6,669 nt of DNA from Alphaproteobacteria bacterium (GTDB taxonomy: Bacteria; Pseudomonadota; Alphaproteobacteria; GCA-2731375): positions 1 through 6,669 of the forward strand of contig JASLMY010000256.1 of assembly GCA_030746295.1 (NCBI GenBank). Direction: 5' to 3'. Positions 5,538 to 6,669 of the stretch are shown here, piece after piece. The notes below the pieces were generated by a model. It was not told the DNA's origin. It did no database searches and was given only the letters and a program-made list of their open reading frames with translations. Numbering within the stretch: position 1 is the first letter of the stretch; every line of letters begins with the position of its first letter. A program made the position numbers and the translations under genes.

Positions 5538-6669
5538 ATGTCCGAGCATGACGTGATCGTCGTCGGCGCCGGCAACGCGGCCTTTTCGGCCGCCATGGCG
5601 GCGCGCGAGAAGGGCGCCAGCGTGGTCATGCTGGAGCGCGCGCCGGAGGAAGAGGCCGGCGGCAACAGCCGTTTCACGGCGGGCGCCTTCCGCGTCGTCT
5701 ACAACGGCTTGGAGGACGTGGCCGAACTCGTCCCCGACCTCACCGAGGAAGAGAGGGCGACGAGCGACTTCGGCAGCTACACCAGCGACGACTACTTCGA
5801 TTCGATCGGCACGCTCACCGAGTACCGGGCCGACCCGGACATGGCCGAGACCCTGGTGCACCAGAGCTTCCCGACCATGAAATGGATGCGCGACAAGGGC
5901 GTCCGCTTCGCGCCGATGTATGGCCGACAGGCCTTCAAGATCGACGGCCGCTTCAAATTCTGGGGCGGGCTGACGGTCGAGGCCTGGGGCGGCGGCCCCG
6001 GCCTGATCGAGAACTGGACCAAGGCGGCGGCCCGCGAGGGCATCGAGATCCTCTACGGCGCCCGGGCGACGGCCTTGTTGCACGACGACGACGGCATCCA
6101 CGGCGTCCGCGTCAAGCGCGACGGCCGGACGACCGAGATGCGGGCCAAGGCGGTGGTGCTGGCGGCCGGCGGCTTCGAGGCCAACGCCGAATGGCGGACC
6201 CGATATCTCGGTCCCGGCTGGGACCTGGCCAAGGTTCGAGGCACCCGCTTCAACACCGGCGACGGCAACGCCATGGCGGAGGACGCCGGCGCCATGCCGA
6301 GGGGCAACAGGTCGGGCTGTCATGCCGTCGCAAGGGACCGCAACGCCCCGCCCTTCGGCGACCTGGAGGTCGGCGACAACTTCCAAAAGCACTGCTACCC
6401 CTTCGGCATCATGGTCAACGCCGAGGGCAAGCGTTTCGTCGACGAGGGTGCGGACTTCCGCAATTACACCTACGCCAAGTACGGCCGCATGATCCTGCAG
6501 CAGCCGGGCCAGTTCTGCTGGCAGGTCTTCGACGACAAGGTGACGAACCTGTTCCGCGACGAGTACCGGATCCGCCAGGTCACCAAGGTCCAGGCCGACA
6601 CCCTGGAGGAGCTGGCGGAAAAGCTGGACGACGTCGACGCAGCCGCCTTTCTCACCATGGTTCGCGAGT
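5538..6669 (+). CDS. FAD-dependent dehydrogenase, tricarballylate dehydrogenase (TcuA)-like (3' end cut by window)
   Basis: The first 377 residues of a flavoprotein of the fumarate reductase/succinate dehydrogenase (FAD_binding_2) family, usually about 470 or more residues long. The N-terminus is a Rossmann dinucleotide fold: VIVVGAGNAAFSAAMAA (6-22, GxGxxA), then MLERAP ending the second strand at 31-36, and GGNS at 41-44. A further FAD-contact strand is VVLAAGGFEAN at 206-216, and NTGDGNAMAEDAGA at 239-252 is the typical GDG segment. YPFGIMVNAEGKRFVDEGAD (287-306) is the substrate-side motif, with Arg308 just after it as a candidate for the catalytic arginine. GGNS after ERAP and the FVDEG...NYTY stretch resemble TcuA, which oxidises tricarballylate to cis-aconitate. 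The exact substrate is inference; ketosteroid or other FAD dehydrogenases are less likely. The ATG at 5538 has AGAGGGAG at 5526-5533 before it and starts right at the Rossmann strand. TcuA normally needs an electron-transfer partner (TcuB); none is in view. Confidence 0.88.
   Translation, partial: MSEHDVIVVGAGNAAFSAAMAAREKGASVVMLERAPEEEAGGNSRFTAGAFRVVYNGLEDVAELVPDLTEEERATSDFGSYTSDDYFDSIGTLTEYRADPDMAETLVHQSFPTMKWMRDKGVRFAPMYGRQAFKIDGRFKFWGGLTVEAWGGGPGLIENWTKAAAREGIEILYGARATALLHDDDGIHGVRVKRDGRTTEMRAKAVVLAAGGFEANAEWRTRYLGPGWDLAKVRGTRFNTGDGNAMAEDAGAMPRGNRSGCHAVARDRNAPPFGDLEVGDNFQKHCYPFGIMVNAEGKRFVDEGADFRNYTYAKYGRMILQQPGQFCWQVFDDKVTNLFRDEYRIRQVTKVQADTLEELAEKLDDVDAAAFLTMVRE

Overview
The window comes from a GC-rich bacterial chromosome, most likely an alphaproteobacterium of the Rhodospirillales kind. 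This is an inference from the base composition, the malate synthase G isoform, the small DUF1127 protein and the style of the acyl-CoA carboxylase and FAD dehydrogenase. All genes lie on the + strand, and the two end genes are cut by the window edges. I see no mobile element, CRISPR array, tRNA or rRNA.

Layout: (1) bases 1-1109 hold the C-terminal part of a biotin-dependent acyl-CoA carboxylase carboxyltransferase. (2) 1184-2401 is a 405-residue enolase-superfamily (mandelate racemase/muconate lactonizing type) protein, probably a sugar-acid dehydratase or isomerase, with two unexpected active-site substitutions. (3) 2564-4750 is a complete malate synthase G (GlcB), preceded by a 162-base gap with two small GC-rich hairpins. 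(4) 4751-5156 is a 406-base non-coding stretch. It holds a sharply AT-rich island (25 G/C in the 100 bases 4901-5000) with two near-identical palindromic boxes 52 bases apart, then two short hairpins. (5) 5157-5393 encodes a 78-residue DUF1127 protein. (6) 5394-5537 is a non-coding leader with a perfect TTGACA and a long interrupted inverted repeat (27 possible base pairs over 75 bases) that ends at the ribosome binding site of the last gene. (7) 5538-6669 is the N-terminal 377 residues of an FAD-dependent dehydrogenase resembling tricarballylate dehydrogenase TcuA.

The common theme is carboxylic-acid catabolism. The carboxylase acts on acyl-CoA, the enolase-superfamily enzyme on a hydroxy or sugar acid, malate synthase G feeds glyoxylate into the TCA cycle, and the flavoprotein oxidises a tricarboxylate or related acid. 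Only the first two genes are close enough (74 bases) to suggest a shared transcript. The wider gaps before glcB, the DUF1127 gene and the dehydrogenase suggest separate control. The enzymes belong to known families. The least explained sequence is non-coding: the paired palindromes in the AT-rich island and the long hairpin in front of the TcuA-like gene.
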